Assembly (NCBI GenBank): GCA_014904985.1 | Contig: MU129023.1 | Span: forward strand, 89,841 to 153,840 | DNA length: 64,000 bases | Direction of reading: 5' to 3' | Source: Hydnum rufescens UP504 | Taxonomy: Eukaryota > Basidiomycota > Agaricomycetes > Cantharellales > Hydnaceae | Part shown: positions 33,223 through 46,388 of the stretch, in pieces | Layout of the letters: each line of letters opens with the position of its first letter | Numbering within the stretch: position 1 is the first letter of the stretch | Program-made: the position numbers and the translations under genes | Notes under the pieces: model-generated | What the model was told of the DNA's origin: nothing | The model's input: only the letters and a program-made list of their open reading frames with translations | Database searches by the model: none

Positions 33223-34711
33223 TATCTCCACGAGGGAGAAACAAGGCGCGGGTGGGGGAGGGAAATGGAGCTTAGATAGGCTATATATCAGCCCAATTGG
33301 TCAGAACCGAGCTAAATAAAGAAAGACTATAAGATATCCGAGGATTCTTCAACTCGCTTGGTTGGCCTTTGCACCTGCGAGGCTTCATCGTTCCCCATTG
33401 ACGGGAGAGACCAGAATTAACGACGGAATATACAAGGCGATCCCAGCTCTTCTGTTTAGAAGGGTCCATCTGCATGGCTGTGCACTGTGTAGGACCGTGC
33501 ATTCGGCGTAATCCGCAGGAGAACCTTCCTGATTTGCCTCACGTACGGCCTCCACAATAAGCACGGAGGACTGTTCGGTCACGCGTCACACGAGGTCACT
33601 GAAAAGCCCACAGCTGTCACGGTGAATCTGTAGGGATCCACCTTCTTCTGATGCTTTCGGTGGCCGGTCCATGTCATCGATCCCCGCTCCTCTCGGCCGC
33701 ACCAATAAGTGATACATAGATATTGGAGAACTCAGCGGATCACAAAGTTGCCGCGGATATCAGCAGCATCTACATACGGTACCTCCTCTTTCCGCCCGCT
33801 TTTCCAACCAGTCATCGACGGATCACGGGATGCCTTGCAGCTCTATTGCAATGCAACGTCTGTTTCCAAACCATTATTAATAATTTGTGATCCACCTGAG
33901 ATCGGAACGCCGGGAACTGTTATTCAACCGTGCGTAAACGTCAGTCGCGCCATTGAGTTTCGTCTCTTCAAGTTGCGGCCCGCACGAAAGGAGGGTACCT
34001 CTCCAATACATATTGAATCTACAGTACTCATCCGCAGAGGATAGTAAGAGGTTAAAAGGTCGCCAGCCGAGGCCGGATGCGGTATTTACGAGGACCGTGA
34101 GAGTTTGTCCTGTCCTCGTACGTTATTCCATAGATCAAACCCGCCGAAGACTTGCCACTGTCAGCTGTTTTTAAATTTGAACGGTTGCATTCCATGTAGC
34201 GGACTTAGAGTTGGGGATTGGTGCTGGTTGGATAGATGAAGAGTCACGGGTGCGGAAGCTGACGAGCTTTCTGCATATAAGGACTATCAGTGGGCTCTCC
34301 TAGCATCGGGGTGGACAGTCGATGGCATGGGTCCCCTTGGACAGGGTGTGCGTTGCCGTTGACAACAGTTACGGATTAACCGCATACAGAGGGCGCTGGG
34401 CGCCCTAGTCCAGAAATGTCGCTAGATTGTTCGGTACTCGCTAAGGCTAATACTGCTTAGTCATCGGGGTTCGGACCGACCCCTCAAAAAAAACAGGGCT
34501 CACAACCCCAGGAAGCCTCAGTATTCTGACGAGGGAAATCACAATAGAGTGCCGATCAGAACAGCACGACTAAGGTAGGTGTCATCCGATACGAACCACC
34601 GATCTTTATTTCCCCATCATCAGAAACTACCTATTTGAAGATATTTATCCTTGTGGCCCGAAACCTCTCTTCCTAGAAAAGCGGATAAGTTCCGATCAGT
34701 GTTAGTTAGCA
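33223..34711. repeat. spacer module upstream of copy D and 3' flank of copy E
   Basis: This is the same block order as the module at 29100-30640. The + strand reads through 33709-34044 as a 111-codon frame; its counterpart at 40963-41256 is 97 codons and partly similar (ICDPPEIGTPGTVIQPCVNV against ICDPPGIRTPRTVIQACVNV). The frame is absent from the other modules. I leave it as conserved spacer, not a gene. Confidence 0.5.
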
Positions 34712-37183
34712 TCACCTAATCCCCGACATCGCATAGGTCAAGATATATGCGTTGAGACGTACATCTCCACGATCCCCCACCTTCCGCGGTATTCTCATTT
34801 TCATCGAGGAGCCGATCATTTCAAAGAGGCTAGGTGTATCAAGCCTCGCCCGGAGTGTCTTTCGCATGCGGGGACTGCAAGACCGAAATAAAATAAAATT
34901 CTTCAGCATCGGACGCACAACGAAAGATATCATAGGGACGTACTTGGAAAGCATGGTGACGGAATAGAATCCACCCAGTGGCTACAACAAGATCAAGGAA
35001 TTAGTCTTATATAGATATATCTTCACTCGGGAACGAGCAGGAGACTGGAAAATCGAGTCCCCACCAGGGTGATGGTAAGTACACTAACATTGAGCCCATA
35101 TTTGGGAAACTGTCCCCATAATTAGTTCAGCATTAGCATTATCATAGTGAAGAACAACTGGAAATCGTCGAAATGCACCATGCTGAGAAGGATACATGAA
35201 AGAACACTGGTGACCAAGCCCGTACTAATGGTGTACAATATCATACGGCAGATCACCGAATCAGTCCTGTGCCATGGAACGACGCGTGAGACCATCAATC
35301 AGACAAAGGGACTCATTTAGTACAAGAATATGGGATCACAAAGGCATCAGGGCACGCACTTCTGGAACCCGGTCCACCGATGTCGCAATACCAGACACAT
35401 GCATGTCACGATCACAATAATTGCCATTGCCTTCACGGCGCATAATCACACCATGTGTCATGTATCGGCGAAGGCAAGGGGGAGTTGGACACAATGGCGG
35501 ATATATTACGGCCAAAACGCACTTGCATAACAAGCCATGACATGGCGACCCACCTAGACACCTTGGCTTGCACTTTGATATCTAGCACTAGGTTCCTACA
35601 ACATGAGAGATACAAACAAATGGAACCAAAAAGTTGTTAGCTGTGGCCTCGCTGAGGAGAATACAACTTGAAGGATGCATACAGTACCCGATGACACCGG
35701 TTGCTGCGGCACAGCCAAAACATTGATTTGATTCGAATACAATAAGTCCATCGGGACGTGCGAAGATGAGTACTAAACAGCACCAAATCCTATCGCGCGA
35801 GGAATAAGACAGAGGAAACACATCACGGAGCGACGGTAATCGAGCAAGACTAACCGAACTGAACCAACACAAGGACTTGCCACAAAGTCATAGCGCATGT
35901 CGTTCAGCCTGATCTATTATGACATCGGGGCCACAGCATACCACGAGCACGCCTAGATAGATATTAGCCGGGGTGGACCTGCGATAGAGTGAGGGACGCG
36001 GGCAATGACCTCGGGGCCCGTTTCAAATTTTAGGGTGCATATCTTATTGTAAAAGCCTACGTCGTGTCAAAGACGAATGGAGCGGTCAAGCTAGCGGGCG
36101 AACCTTCCGCCACTTTGGTGAAACTTGTACATCGAGAAGCCTCGACCGCTTCGCAGGCTACCGCTTTCAGAGCTTCCGCATCGAAAGATACGCGACGCGC
36201 GGCCAACTCTAGTCAATGCCAATAAATGAGTGGTAAAATGGATTAGGTATTGGAATCAGAAGGAAAACTAACGAGTATCTTCGTCAAACCAACAAGATGA
36301 GTGAATCGGAAAGAAAGCCCATTTGACGCAACCATCGACGAGTTTGTCATCGATAGAGGACGAACAAGCTTCGTTGATTGAGAATGAACGCTTCGTCCTC
36401 ATAATGTTTGTCACGTTGCCTTTATAGCGTCAGCCTCGATCGATTATGAAATCAGGGCCACAACATACCACGAGCACGCCTAGATCGGAGTTTGGTGCTC
36501 ACTATGGAAATCAAGGGAAATTATGAATGCGATGATTCTCCAGGGTTGATACGTGGCAAGGCCTACAAGAATAGACACTAAGGGCAAAGAGTGTTTGCAC
36601 AGTTACTGATGCGCAGACCTTGAAGTAGATAGGGCCAAAGCCAAGATAAGGGCATGTACAACAAAGGACTCAGTAGTAGTACAGTACTCAGTCACCGCTG
36701 TGATTTGAAACATCGTAAACTCCCTATAAATAGGCAATGATTTCATAGGTACAGGGGGTCGGCAGGGAAAAGAACGGTCAAGGGCCGTGTGGACCGCATG
36801 CGCACCATGTCACCTGTTTCAGAGCCAAAGGATTCTGGTAGTTTGCGACCATGCACCAATATAAATACTGGGTACTGCATGTACTGTAGCAACATACATT
36901 TTGTCCGACAACAGTAAGCCTCTGCAGTTCAGTCCTAGCCACAGTTACAGAAAAGGGGATACTAACAGCTGAAAAGCTTCCAAAGTCCTTTACAATGGAA
37001 GATGAGGAATATCCCTTGGAAGGTAAATGTGGACGACGCTCACCATAAAACGCACTGAGAGGATAGATAATGGGCGGCGAATACACCCTTCGAGGGAATA
37101 TGGAGAGACGTACCACCGGTTTCACTGACCTTCCGTCATTTGGGCAGGCACGATAATAGCTAGAGGTTTGGACAGTGAGAACA
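34712..37183 (-). pseudogene. DUF6534 copy E, split and 5'-truncated
   Basis: The 3' half (34712 to ~35965) carries the C-terminal exon (RKTLRARLDTPSLFEMIGSS) and KTDSVICRMILYTISTGLVT near 35270. The 5' half (36437 to ~37183) carries VQTSSYYRACPNDGRSV and the LYWCMVANYQNP exon. Between them sits an AIM9-like fragment. The ~55 bp on either side of that fragment duplicate each other (ATTATGACATCGGGGCCACA.. at 35917 and ATTATGAAATCAGGGCCACA.. at 36442). The first exon with the start codon is missing: the copy stops being recognisable at about 37183, where spacer module begins. This is certainly not a working gene. Confidence 0.8.
35968..36410 (-). pseudogene. 5' fragment of an AIM9-like gene inserted in DUF6534 copy E
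   Basis: It is nearly identical to 46014-46455, the 5' part of the AIM9-like gene, in the same orientation. It covers exon 1 (MVASNGLSSFEF-like), exon 2 and part of exon 3 (ending at PEVIARVPHSIAG). It has several extra single-base deletions relative to the other copy, for example around 36305-36325, and lacks the whole kinase-like core. It looks like a recombination or ectopic-repair product. Confidence 0.85.
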
Positions 37184-38341
37184 ACTGGTTTGCTTGACCT
37201 TGGGGCCTGCGCGGCTCGATCGTTCCCCACGTTACCCCTACATCGTCTGCCATTGATCGAGGAGGCCAGAATCAATGACGGAATATAAAGCGCGATCCCG
37301 AACTCTTCTCCACGCGCATCACGGCTGTGCAGATGCATCGTTAATCCGCAGGAGAAGGCGGACAACTTTCCTTACCCCAACCTCCAAGTACGGCCTCCAC
37401 AATGAGTATGGGTTGGACAAAAAGATCGTATATCACATTTCTTTGACAACAGATACGGTACCCCACCAACTGTTCCCTCTCGCCGCTCATGGTCACACGA
37501 GGGTCGAGAACTGAACTGAAAATGTCATGACCACGAGCACCTGTGAATAGCTATAAGCGCAAGTGCTCCCAATTTCGTAATGGACCGAATCCTGCCGAGA
37601 TGCGGAACGCCAAAAAGCAAGTGTTGGCGTTTCAAGTAGATTATGTAAATGTATTCCAGATCACATGTTTGGCGCCTGTCTTCGTTATCCAGTAGCTGGT
37701 CGGTTTCATTTATCCCCGCTCCTCTCGGCCACCAGTGAGCGATGCATACAAATAGCGGAGAACTCGGCACATCACAAACTCGCAGTGGATATCAGACGTA
37801 ATCGCCCTTTCTGCCCACTCAACTGCAATCTTCCACGGATCAGAGGATCCGATATCTTACGCGCTGAGCCTATTGTCAAGACTACGACGGTCAACTCCGT
37901 TGCGCTATCGATGTATTAGAGGCTCTATTCTTGACCATCCCAATCGTCGAGGTCCAAGCTGTTTAGTTCAGTTTTAGCTACCTAGCCTGAACTAGTCGAA
38001 GAGCACACCATATACTTGATCATTTCTATGCTGGTCAAGGTTCCACTTAGGACCGAGACCTTGAGTTCGGATTCAGGTTCCCCCTGAAAGCAGGGCTCTG
38101 AATAACCTGAACCTTTGTATCACTATTCTGATCAGAATAACCACGACCGAAAGCAGATCATTGAACAGCATGACACAGGTAAGTATCACCCAGTACGAAC
38201 AATCGGTTCTTTGTCCGCATCATCAGATACCCCCTCTCTGGGGATATTGGTCACAGTGGCCTGAGGCCTCTCTGCCTAGAAAATGGACGAGTTCAGAGCG
38301 GTGTCAGTTAAGATCACCTCATCCCCCCGACATCGCGTAGT
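37184..38341. repeat. spacer module upstream of copy E and 3' flank of copy F
   Basis: A shortened module: GGTTTGCTTGACCTTGGGGC at 37187, then the CTCTCGGCC block near 37725, then a 3' flank like that of copies B and C (GTCAACTCCGTTGCGCTATC near 37891 compares with 16260). No gene was supported. Confidence 0.5.
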
Positions 38342-40361
38342 TCAAGAGATATATGCATTGAGACGTACATTTCCACGATCCTCCGCCTTCCGCCGTATTC
38401 TCGTTTTCACGGAGGAGCCGATCAATTCAAGGAGGCTTGGGGTGTCAAGCGTCGCCCGGAGTCTCTTTCGCATGTGCAGACTGCAAGGCCAAAATAAAAT
38501 AAAATTCTTGAGTAGCGGATGTATTACGCGTACTTGGCGAGCATCGTGACGGAATAGAGCCCGCTCAGTGGCTAGAACAAGATCAAGGAATTAGTCTTAT
38601 ATATATAAAAATCCTACTTGGAGAAGGAGTAGGCGACTGAAAAAATCGCGTAACCTACCAGGCTGATAGTGAGTACACTAACATTGAGCCCATATTTGGA
38701 AAACTATCCCCATAATTAGTTCAGCACCAGTGAAAAAACAAGAGGAAATCGCCGAAATGCACCATCCCGAGAAGGATACATGAAAGAACACTGGTGACCA
38801 AGCCTGTACCAATGGTGTACAATGTCATACGGCCGATCACCGAATCAGTCCTGCGCCGCGGAACGACGCACGAGACCATCAATCAGACAAAGGGACTCAT
38901 TTAGTACAAGAATATGGGATCGCAAAGGCATCAGGGCACGCACTTCTGGAACCCGGTCCGCCGATCTCGCAATACCAGACACATACATATCGCGATCACA
39001 ATATCTGCCGTTGCCTTCAGGGCCCACAATCACACCGTGTATCATGGATCGGCGAACGCAAGGGGGAATTGGTTAGAAACAAAGGCGGATATATTATGGT
39101 CAAGACGCACTTGCATAACGAGCCATGACACGGCGACCCACCTAGACACCTTCACTAGCGCCTCAATATCTAGCACTAGGTTCCTACAACATCAGAGATA
39201 CAACCAAATAGGATCAAAAAGTTGTTAGCTCTGGCCTCGCTGAGGAGAATACAAGGACGCATACCCAATGACGCCAGTTGCTGCGGCACGCCAAAACATG
39301 GATTTGATTCGAATACAATAAGCCACAGTCTATCGGGACGTGCGGAGATGAGTACTAACCAACACCAAGTCCTACCACGCGAGGAATAAGACAGAGGAAG
39401 CACATAACGGAGCGATGGTAATCGGGCAAGACTAACCGAACTGAACCAACACCAGGACTTGCTACAAATTCATAGCGCATGTCTTTCAGCCTGATCTATT
39501 ATGACATCGGGGCCACTGCATACCACGAGCACGCCTACATAGATATTGGCGCTCACTATGACAATCAAGGCGAATTATGAATGCGACGCTTCTCCCGGGA
39601 TAATATGTGGCAAGGCCTACGAGAATAGATACGATGGGCAAAGAATGTCTGGACGGTGACTGATGCGCAGACCTTGAAGCAGATCGTGCCAAAACCAAGA
39701 TGAGGGTATGCACAACGAGAACCGACTTAGTACTCACCGTGCTGATTCCAAATATTGTAAATTCCCTAAAGTATGCAATGATTTCATGGGTACAGGGGGT
39801 CGGTAGGGACAGAAACGGCAAACGGCCATGATGGACTCCATACGCACCATGTCGCCCGGTGCAGAGCCGAAGGATTATGGTAGTTTGTGACCACCCACCG
39901 GTGTAGGGATCGGGTACTGCATGCACTGTATAACGTGCATGTTTCCAGACAGCAGTAAGCCTCCACAGTAAGTCCTAGCATAGTTTAAGAGTACAGACAA
40001 GGGGATACCAACAGGTGAAAAGCTTCCAAAGTCCTTTCCAATGGAACATAAAGAATACGACTTGGAAGACATGTGCGCGCGACGCTCACCATAGAAACCC
40101 CACCTGAGAAGGAATGAGTAATAGGGAATGACCGTACATTTCAAGGGAATATAGATTCGCACCACGAGTTTCACCGGCCTTTTGTCATTAGGGAAGGCAC
40201 GATAATAGCTAGAGGTCTGAATAGTGAGGACACCAAAACATCTGACGAGTACGGTAGGTCAGCATTGTCCGGCCATCCTTAAGGTTGGAGGAGATTGACA
40301 AAGCGCTGAGGAGGGTACCAAAGAACATGCCACCAACTATGTTGACTGGGGTGAGGTTCAT
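38342..40361 (-). CDS. DUF6534 seven-helix membrane protein, copy F
   Basis: ATG 40361 reads MNLTPVNIVGGMFFGTLLSA. The LYWWVVTNYHNPSAL-like exon lies near 39900-39850 and VTVQTFFAHRIYS near 39660. ADIVIAICMCLVLRDRRTGF lies at 39020-38960. Its intron starts GTGCGT and joins KTDSVIGRMTLYTIGTGLVT (38855-38790). LSGLYSVTMLAK is near 38555, and the last exon RKRLRATLDTPSLLELIGSS ends in ..VRLNAYIS-stop at 38342. It is open in the exons checked and follows the same intron pattern as copy C. F and G are each other's closest relatives by flank sequence (GTGGGGTTCATTATCTGGACG-type start region). Confidence 0.65.
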
Positions 40362-41923
40362 TATCTGGACGAGAAGTAGAGACTCGGAGGGTGTGGATGG
40401 GGGAGAGAAATGGGAGCTCAGAGGGGCTACACATCAGCTCAATTGATTAGGATCGAGCTAAATGAAGTATTCAATACGGTACTACAGCATGATTCTTTAA
40501 CTCATTTGCTTGACCTCGGGGCCTGCGCTCGACCATTACCCGCGTCACCCCTACATCGTCGCCGAAGTCGACGAGGACAGAATTCACGACCGAATATAAA
40601 GGGCGATCCCGAACTGTTGTGTTTAGATGGGAGGCGCCTTCGCGGCCGGTAATCCGCAGACTGCCGACAACTTTCCTCCAAGTGTATGGCCTCAGAAAGA
40701 TCGCAGATCAAATTTCTTTGAGAATGGATACGTATCCACCCAACACGTCACACGAGGGTATGACCTGTGAAAAAGCCTAGTTCCTGAACTGGGCTTCAAG
40801 TGGATCATGTAAATGCCTCACGGATCGCCCAAACAAGTCATGATGGTTCTGTAGGTATCCACCTTCCTCAGATGCTTTCGGCGGCCAGTCTATTTCATCG
40901 ATCCCCGCTCCTCTCGGCCGCACCAATAAGTCCTACATAGGTTCTGGAGAACTCAGTGGATCATGAAGTTGCAGCGGACATTAGAGCATCTACATTCCGT
41001 ACTTCGTCTTTCCACCCACTTTTCCAATCAGTCATCGACGGATCACAGGATGCCTTCAGTTCTATTACAATACCACGTGCTTGTGCGCGCTCCCAAACCA
41101 CTATTAACAATCTGTGATCCACCTGGGATCAGAACACCGCGAACTGTTATTCAAGCGTGTGTAAACGTCAGTCGCGCCATTGAGTTTCGACTCGCACGAA
41201 AGGAGGGTGTCTCTCCAAGACATATCGAATCTACAGTACTCATCTGCAGAGGATAGTAAGAGGTTGAAAGGCCGCCAGCTGAGGCCGGATGCGATACTTA
41301 CGAAGACCGTGTATGTCCTCATACGTTATTCCATAGATCGAACCCGAGCCGAAGACTTGCTGCTGTCAGTGTAAAATTCTGTTTTTGAATTTGAACGGTT
41401 CTGCATTCCGCGTAGCGGACTTAGAGTCGGAGATTGGTGCTCGTCAGTGCTAGCGATAGATGAAGAGCCACGGGTGGGAGAGCTGACGAGCTTTCTGCAT
41501 ATAAGGACTATCAGTGGGCTCTCCTATCATCAGTCGATGGCATGGATCCCCTTGGGGGATAGGGTCTGCGATTCCGTTAACGACAGGTACGGAGGATTAA
41601 CCGCATGCAGAAGGCGCTGGGCGCCCAGAAATGCCCAATTGAATATTTGGCTCGTCGCTAATGCTAATACTGCTTAGTCATCGGTTCAGACTTAAGCCCC
41701 CCCAAACAGGGCTCAGAACCCCAGGAAACCTCAGTATTCTGACGAGGGAAATCACAATAGAGTGCGGATCATTGAACAGCACGACAAAGGTACGTATCAT
41801 CCGATACGAACCATCGATCTTTATTTCCCGATCAGAAACCACCTCTCTGAAGATATTTATCCTTGTGGCTCCAAGTCACTCCTCCTAGAAAAACGGACAA
41901 GTTTCGATCAGTGTCAGTTAGCA
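40362..41923. repeat. spacer module upstream of copy F and 3' flank of copy G
   Basis: It is collinear with 33223-34711. The site GAACTGTTGTGTTTAGATGG at 40612 is the empty target that matches the MULE-like insertion point. GCGCTGGGCGCC near 41610 is a short dyad also present near 34390. Confidence 0.5.
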
Positions 41924-43705
41924 TCACCTAATCGCCGACATCGCATAGGTCAAGATATATGCATTCAGACGTACACCTCCACGGTTCCGTGGTATTCTCA
42001 TTTTCATTGAGGGGCCGATCATTTCAAAGAGGCTTGGTGTATCAAGCCTCGCCCGGAGTGTCTTTCGCATGTGGAGACTGCAAGACCAAAATAAAATAAA
42101 ATTCTTCAGCAGCGGACGCACAACGAAAGGTATCATAGGGATGTGCTTGGCAAGCATGGTGAGGGAACCCAGTGGCTACAACAAGATCAAGGAATGAGTC
42201 TTATATAGATATATCTTCACTCGGGAACGAGCAGGAGACTGAAAAATGGAGTACCTACCAGGCTGATGGTAAGTACACTAACATTGAGCCCGTATTTGGA
42301 AAACTGTCCCATAATCAACTCAGTATTACCATTATCACAGAATGGAAATTGTCGAAATGCACCATCCCGAGAAGGATACATGAAAGAACACTGGTGACCA
42401 AGCCCGTACTAATGGTGTACAATATCATACGGTCAATCACTGAATCAGTCCTGTGCCACGGAACGACGCGTAAAGATCATCAATGCATTTAGTACCAGAA
42501 TATGGGATCGCAAAGGTATCAGGACACGCACTTCCGGAACCCAGTCCGCCGATGTCGCAATACCAGACACATACATGTCGCGATCACTATATCTGCAATT
42601 GCCTTCAGGGTGCATAATCACACCGTGTGTCATGGATCGGCGAACGCAAGGGGGAGGTCAGAAACAAGGGCGGATATATTACGGCCAAGACGCACTTGCA
42701 TAACAAGCCATGACATGGCGACCCACTTAGACACCTTCACTAGCGCCTCAATATCTAGCACTAGGTTCCTACAACATCAGAGATACAACCAAGTAGGATC
42801 AAAAAGTTGTTGGCTCTGGCCTCGCTGAGGAGAATACAAGGACGCATACCCGATGACGCCGGTTGCTGCGGCACGCCAAAACATCGATTTGATTCGAATA
42901 CAATAAGCTACAGTCCATCGGGACGCGCGAAGATGAGTACTAACCAGCACCAAATCCTAACGGTGAATTATGAATGTGATGCTTCTCCAGGATTAATATG
43001 TGGCAAGGCCTACTGGGCGAAGAACGTCTGGACAGTGACTGATGCGCAGACCTTGAAGCAGATCGTGCCAAAACCACGATGAGGGTATGCACAACAAGAA
43101 CCGACTCCGTACTCACCGCGCTGATTTGAAATATTCTAAAGTATGCAATGATTTCATGGGTACAGGGGGTCGGTAGGGAGAGGAACGGTGAACCGCCATG
43201 ATGGACCCCATACACACCATGTCGCCCGGTACAGAGCCGAAGGATTATTGTAGTTTGCGGCCACCCCCCAATATAGGGATCGGGTACTGCATGCACTGTA
43301 TAACATGCATGTTGTCAGACAGCAGTAAGCCCTAGTCACAGTCGAAGAGCACAGACAAGGGGACAGCAACAGTTGAAAAGCTTCCAAAGTCCTTTGCAAT
43401 GGACAATATGCCTTGGAAGACATGTGTGCGCGACGCTCACCATCAAAACCCCACGTGGGATGAGTAATGGGACATGAATGTACATTTCAGGGGAATATAG
43501 AGATGCACCACGAGCTTCACCGGCCTTCCGTCATTAGGGGAGACGATGATAGCCAGAGGCCTGGATAGTGAGGACACCAAAACATCTGACGAGTACGGTA
43601 GGTCAGCATTGTCCGGCCATCCTTAAGGTTGGAAGTGATTGACAGAGCGCTGAGGAGGCTACCAAACAACGTGCCACCAACTATGTTGACTTGGGTGGGG
43701 TTCAT
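41924..43705 (-). pseudogene. DUF6534 copy G, internal deletion
   Basis: It starts like copy F (ATG 43705, VGGTLFGSLLSALSI) and ends RKTLRARLDTPSLFEMIGPS..AYILTYAMSAIR at 41924. Relative to F, about 200 bp is missing at 42959 (the segment equivalent to 39375-39575). That segment holds the exon that in other copies reads VQFG-S-PVTIAL. The LYWGVAANYNNPSALYRATW exon near 43255 and KTDS(V)IDRMILYTISTGLVT near 42440-42375 are still present. Loss of a whole membrane segment makes function unlikely. Confidence 0.7.
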
Positions 43706-44567
43706 TATCTGGACGAGGGGTGAAGACTCGGAGGGTGTGGATAGGGAGGGAAATGGGAGTTCAGAGGGGCTACACACCAGCTTGAAACCGAGCTAAATGA
43801 AATGTCAGCATAGGAGATCCGATGATTCTTCCACTCATTTGCTTGATCTTAGCGCCTGCCCGGCTCGTTCGTTCTCCACGTTTCCCCGAGATCGTCCCCG
43901 ATTGACCGACCAGGCCAGAAGTAACGACGGGATATAAATTGCGATCCCGAACTCTTCTGTTTACATGGGAGAAGGGACCACGCGCCTTCACTGCGGTGCG
44001 CTATACTGCCTGTGCAGTACAGTAATTCGGTGTAGTCCGCAGGAGACGGCCGACCGTTTTCTTCATTTACTCCAAGTACGACCTCCACGCACGGGGTGGA
44101 GAAGAAGACCGTAAATGCTTCTGTTCAGTCACGCTTATTGTCACAGTCACAAACCCGCGGGCCGCGGTCCTGCCGAGATACCGAATGCAAAGCAAATTAT
44201 CTCAAATTACTTGGCCTCAAAAACCGCTCTTTTTAGGTTCGTCCATTTTATTGGTCCCGGTCCTTCTCGACCACCAATGAGCGATAGTAGCGATACATAA
44301 ATAGCGGAGAAGTGGGCGCATCACGGCGGATATCAGACTATATAAAATTCTATTCATGAATTTGAACACCTGTTTGGCGTACATTTCATGCCGCGCACTT
44401 ATATTTGAGGATTGGTGCTAGCGATAGTCATGGACACGAGAGCTAACGGGCACTCTGCATATAAGGAATCTCAGTCGGCTCTCCTATCATCGGGTTGGAT
44501 GGTCGATGGCATGAGTCCCCTTGGGCGATACGGTCCGCGTTACAGTTTAGTCTCGTTACCAGAGGTT
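43706..44567. repeat. spacer module upstream of copy G
   Basis: A shortened module closest to the one at 29100-30640 (ATTTGCTTGATCTTAGCGCC, GGGATATAAATTGCGATCCC, GGCTCTCCTATCATCGGGTT). It abuts the 3' end of the AIM9-like pseudogene. No gene was supported. Confidence 0.5.
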
Positions 44568-46388
44568 TCATATATATATCATCCGAAGACATAATCTATA
44601 GCCTAGCAGCTCTAAGTAGACTTCAGTCACCCAACGCCCTGGAGAGTGACGCAGCAGACCCGCACGAAGAGGAAATGGACCCCCATGTTCATTCTCATCC
44701 CACTGTGCGGCCAGGTGAGCGCAGCGGGCACGGGCGGCCTCAATCTCCAACTGTGTAGCACCCTTCATTTCCCCATCATCCGTACATCCGATCTCGTTGT
44801 AAACAAGCTCACAGTCTGCCTCATACTGACTCAGATCCGTGTACAGTTCCTCAGCGGCAGAAGTTTCATCTTCAGTGAAACCAATGGGACATTTCGCGGT
44901 CCCCGGCCACCTAACTTGAAGGCAATTGAGCCAGAATCGTAGTTGGAGGAAGTGCGCAGCCCAGCACTGGTCTGAAAGTCCATATAAGAGGAGAAGTTCA
45001 TCGCGATGAGGCATCTGTGCAATCCGATCGCGGATTGGCAGTAATTCTGCAGCCGCGGTATAAACCTTTTGAATCTTGGCCATATTCCATTCCAAGTTCA
45101 CTTCTGATTTGACGTCTGTGGGTAGCGAGTCAAAATCATCAGGGAGCACAGGCATTCTATGGCCCTCAGGAATGGTAATCCGATCGCCGATATAGCAAAA
45201 CAAGCTGGAATCGGAGGAACCATGCACGCTGGAATGATACAGGCGTGCTGCCAGTCGATCACGCTGCGTAGTCCGATTGCAGTGTCGATAGCTGAAGTTG
45301 TGATAATATTGGTCGGGTTCAGGTCCGGATGCCACAGAGTAGGTTGGAAGACAGGGTGCTGTGGGGCGATGCCTGGAGCCTGGACGGCACGGATATACCG
45401 TTCTAGGGTCTCGATGTGGGTGGCTGGCGGATCATCGGTACGTTCATAGTCGATATATGCCCGAGGGCGGGCATGCTCAGTGATCCAGGCGATCTCAGAG
45501 CGTGCAACCGCTGCCAGAAAATCTGCAGGAAGTCGCCCTAGAAGATAAGATCTTAGTGCTCCAACAAATCAACCAAAATTAAAAGCGCATACAAGGGCCA
45601 CGATCTATGTTCATGGAGGCGCGTTCGCCCCTCCAGAATGCACGGTGGGTGCTAGGCCCGACACGGAAACGGTCAGCGCACTTTGATCATCGAAGACTCT
45701 GCGTATAGTGGGACTTCCTGGAGCTCGGGGGACACATCCTCCTTATAATAAAGGGCCCAAACCGTGAAAACACCGCTTGAAGGCATCGTTTCTCCATCTT
45801 CAAATAGATTTTATGAGCGACTTGTACTCGTAAGCATCCAGCTTGGATGCCGTTCGGTTTTTGAGAGTCGCGCCTTCGATCTTCTCCATGATGATGTATG
45901 CTGATCCCACGCGACTGTCAGAGGCACTCCAAGCAAGGACACGTGGGACTGGGATATCAAGGATATTACGAAGATAATCCATGGTTGGCAACTTCGCTGG
46001 CAATGATGTAACGGGATGGACCTGCGATAGAGTGAGGGACGCGGGCAATGACCTCGGGGCCCGTTTCAAATTTTAGGGTGTATATCTTATTGTAAAAGCC
46101 TAAAACGTCGTGTCAAAGACGAATGGAGCGGTCAAGCTAGCGGGCGAACCTTCCGCCACTTTGGTGAAACTTGTACATCGAGAAGCTCGGACCGCTTCGC
46201 AGGCTACCGCTTTCAGAGCTTCCACATCGAAAGATACGCGACGCGCGGCCAAGTCTAGTCAATGCCAATAAATGAGTGGTAAAATGGATTAGGTATTGGA
46301 ACCAGAAGGAAAACTAACGAGTATCTTCGTCAAAGAGCCAACGAGATGAAGTGAATTCGAAGGAAGAAAGCCCATTTGACGCAACCAT
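44568..46388 (-). pseudogene. AIM9-like protein (APH phosphotransferase fold), frameshifted
   Basis: This relates to fungal AIM9, a mitochondrial protein with an aminoglycoside-phosphotransferase-like fold. Exon 1 (46388-46319) reads MVASNGLSSFEFTSSRWLFD. Exon 2 starts at 46254 (LAARRVSFDVEALKAVACEA, ending TSFTKVAEG). Exon 3 reads YNKIYTLKFETGPEVIARVP and MDYLRNILDIPVPRVLAWSA. Further on are FRVGPSTHRAFWRGERASMN, the catalytic-loop motif LWHPDLNPTNI near 45345, SVIDWQHACIIP near 45265, and IPEGHRMPVLPDDFDSLPTD. One-base shifts are needed near 45982 (SEVA to TMDY), near 45690 and near 45195 (PACFA to YIGDRIT). Three shifts in ~1.8 kb suggest a decayed gene; the neighbouring receptor gene shows none over 5 kb. 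It sits inside the DUF6534 array. Confidence 0.75.

Noticed and set aside
33709..34044. 111-codon + strand frame with partial match at 40963-41256
   Set aside because: Similarity is explained by duplication of the spacer; the frame is broken in the other modules and resembles no known protein.
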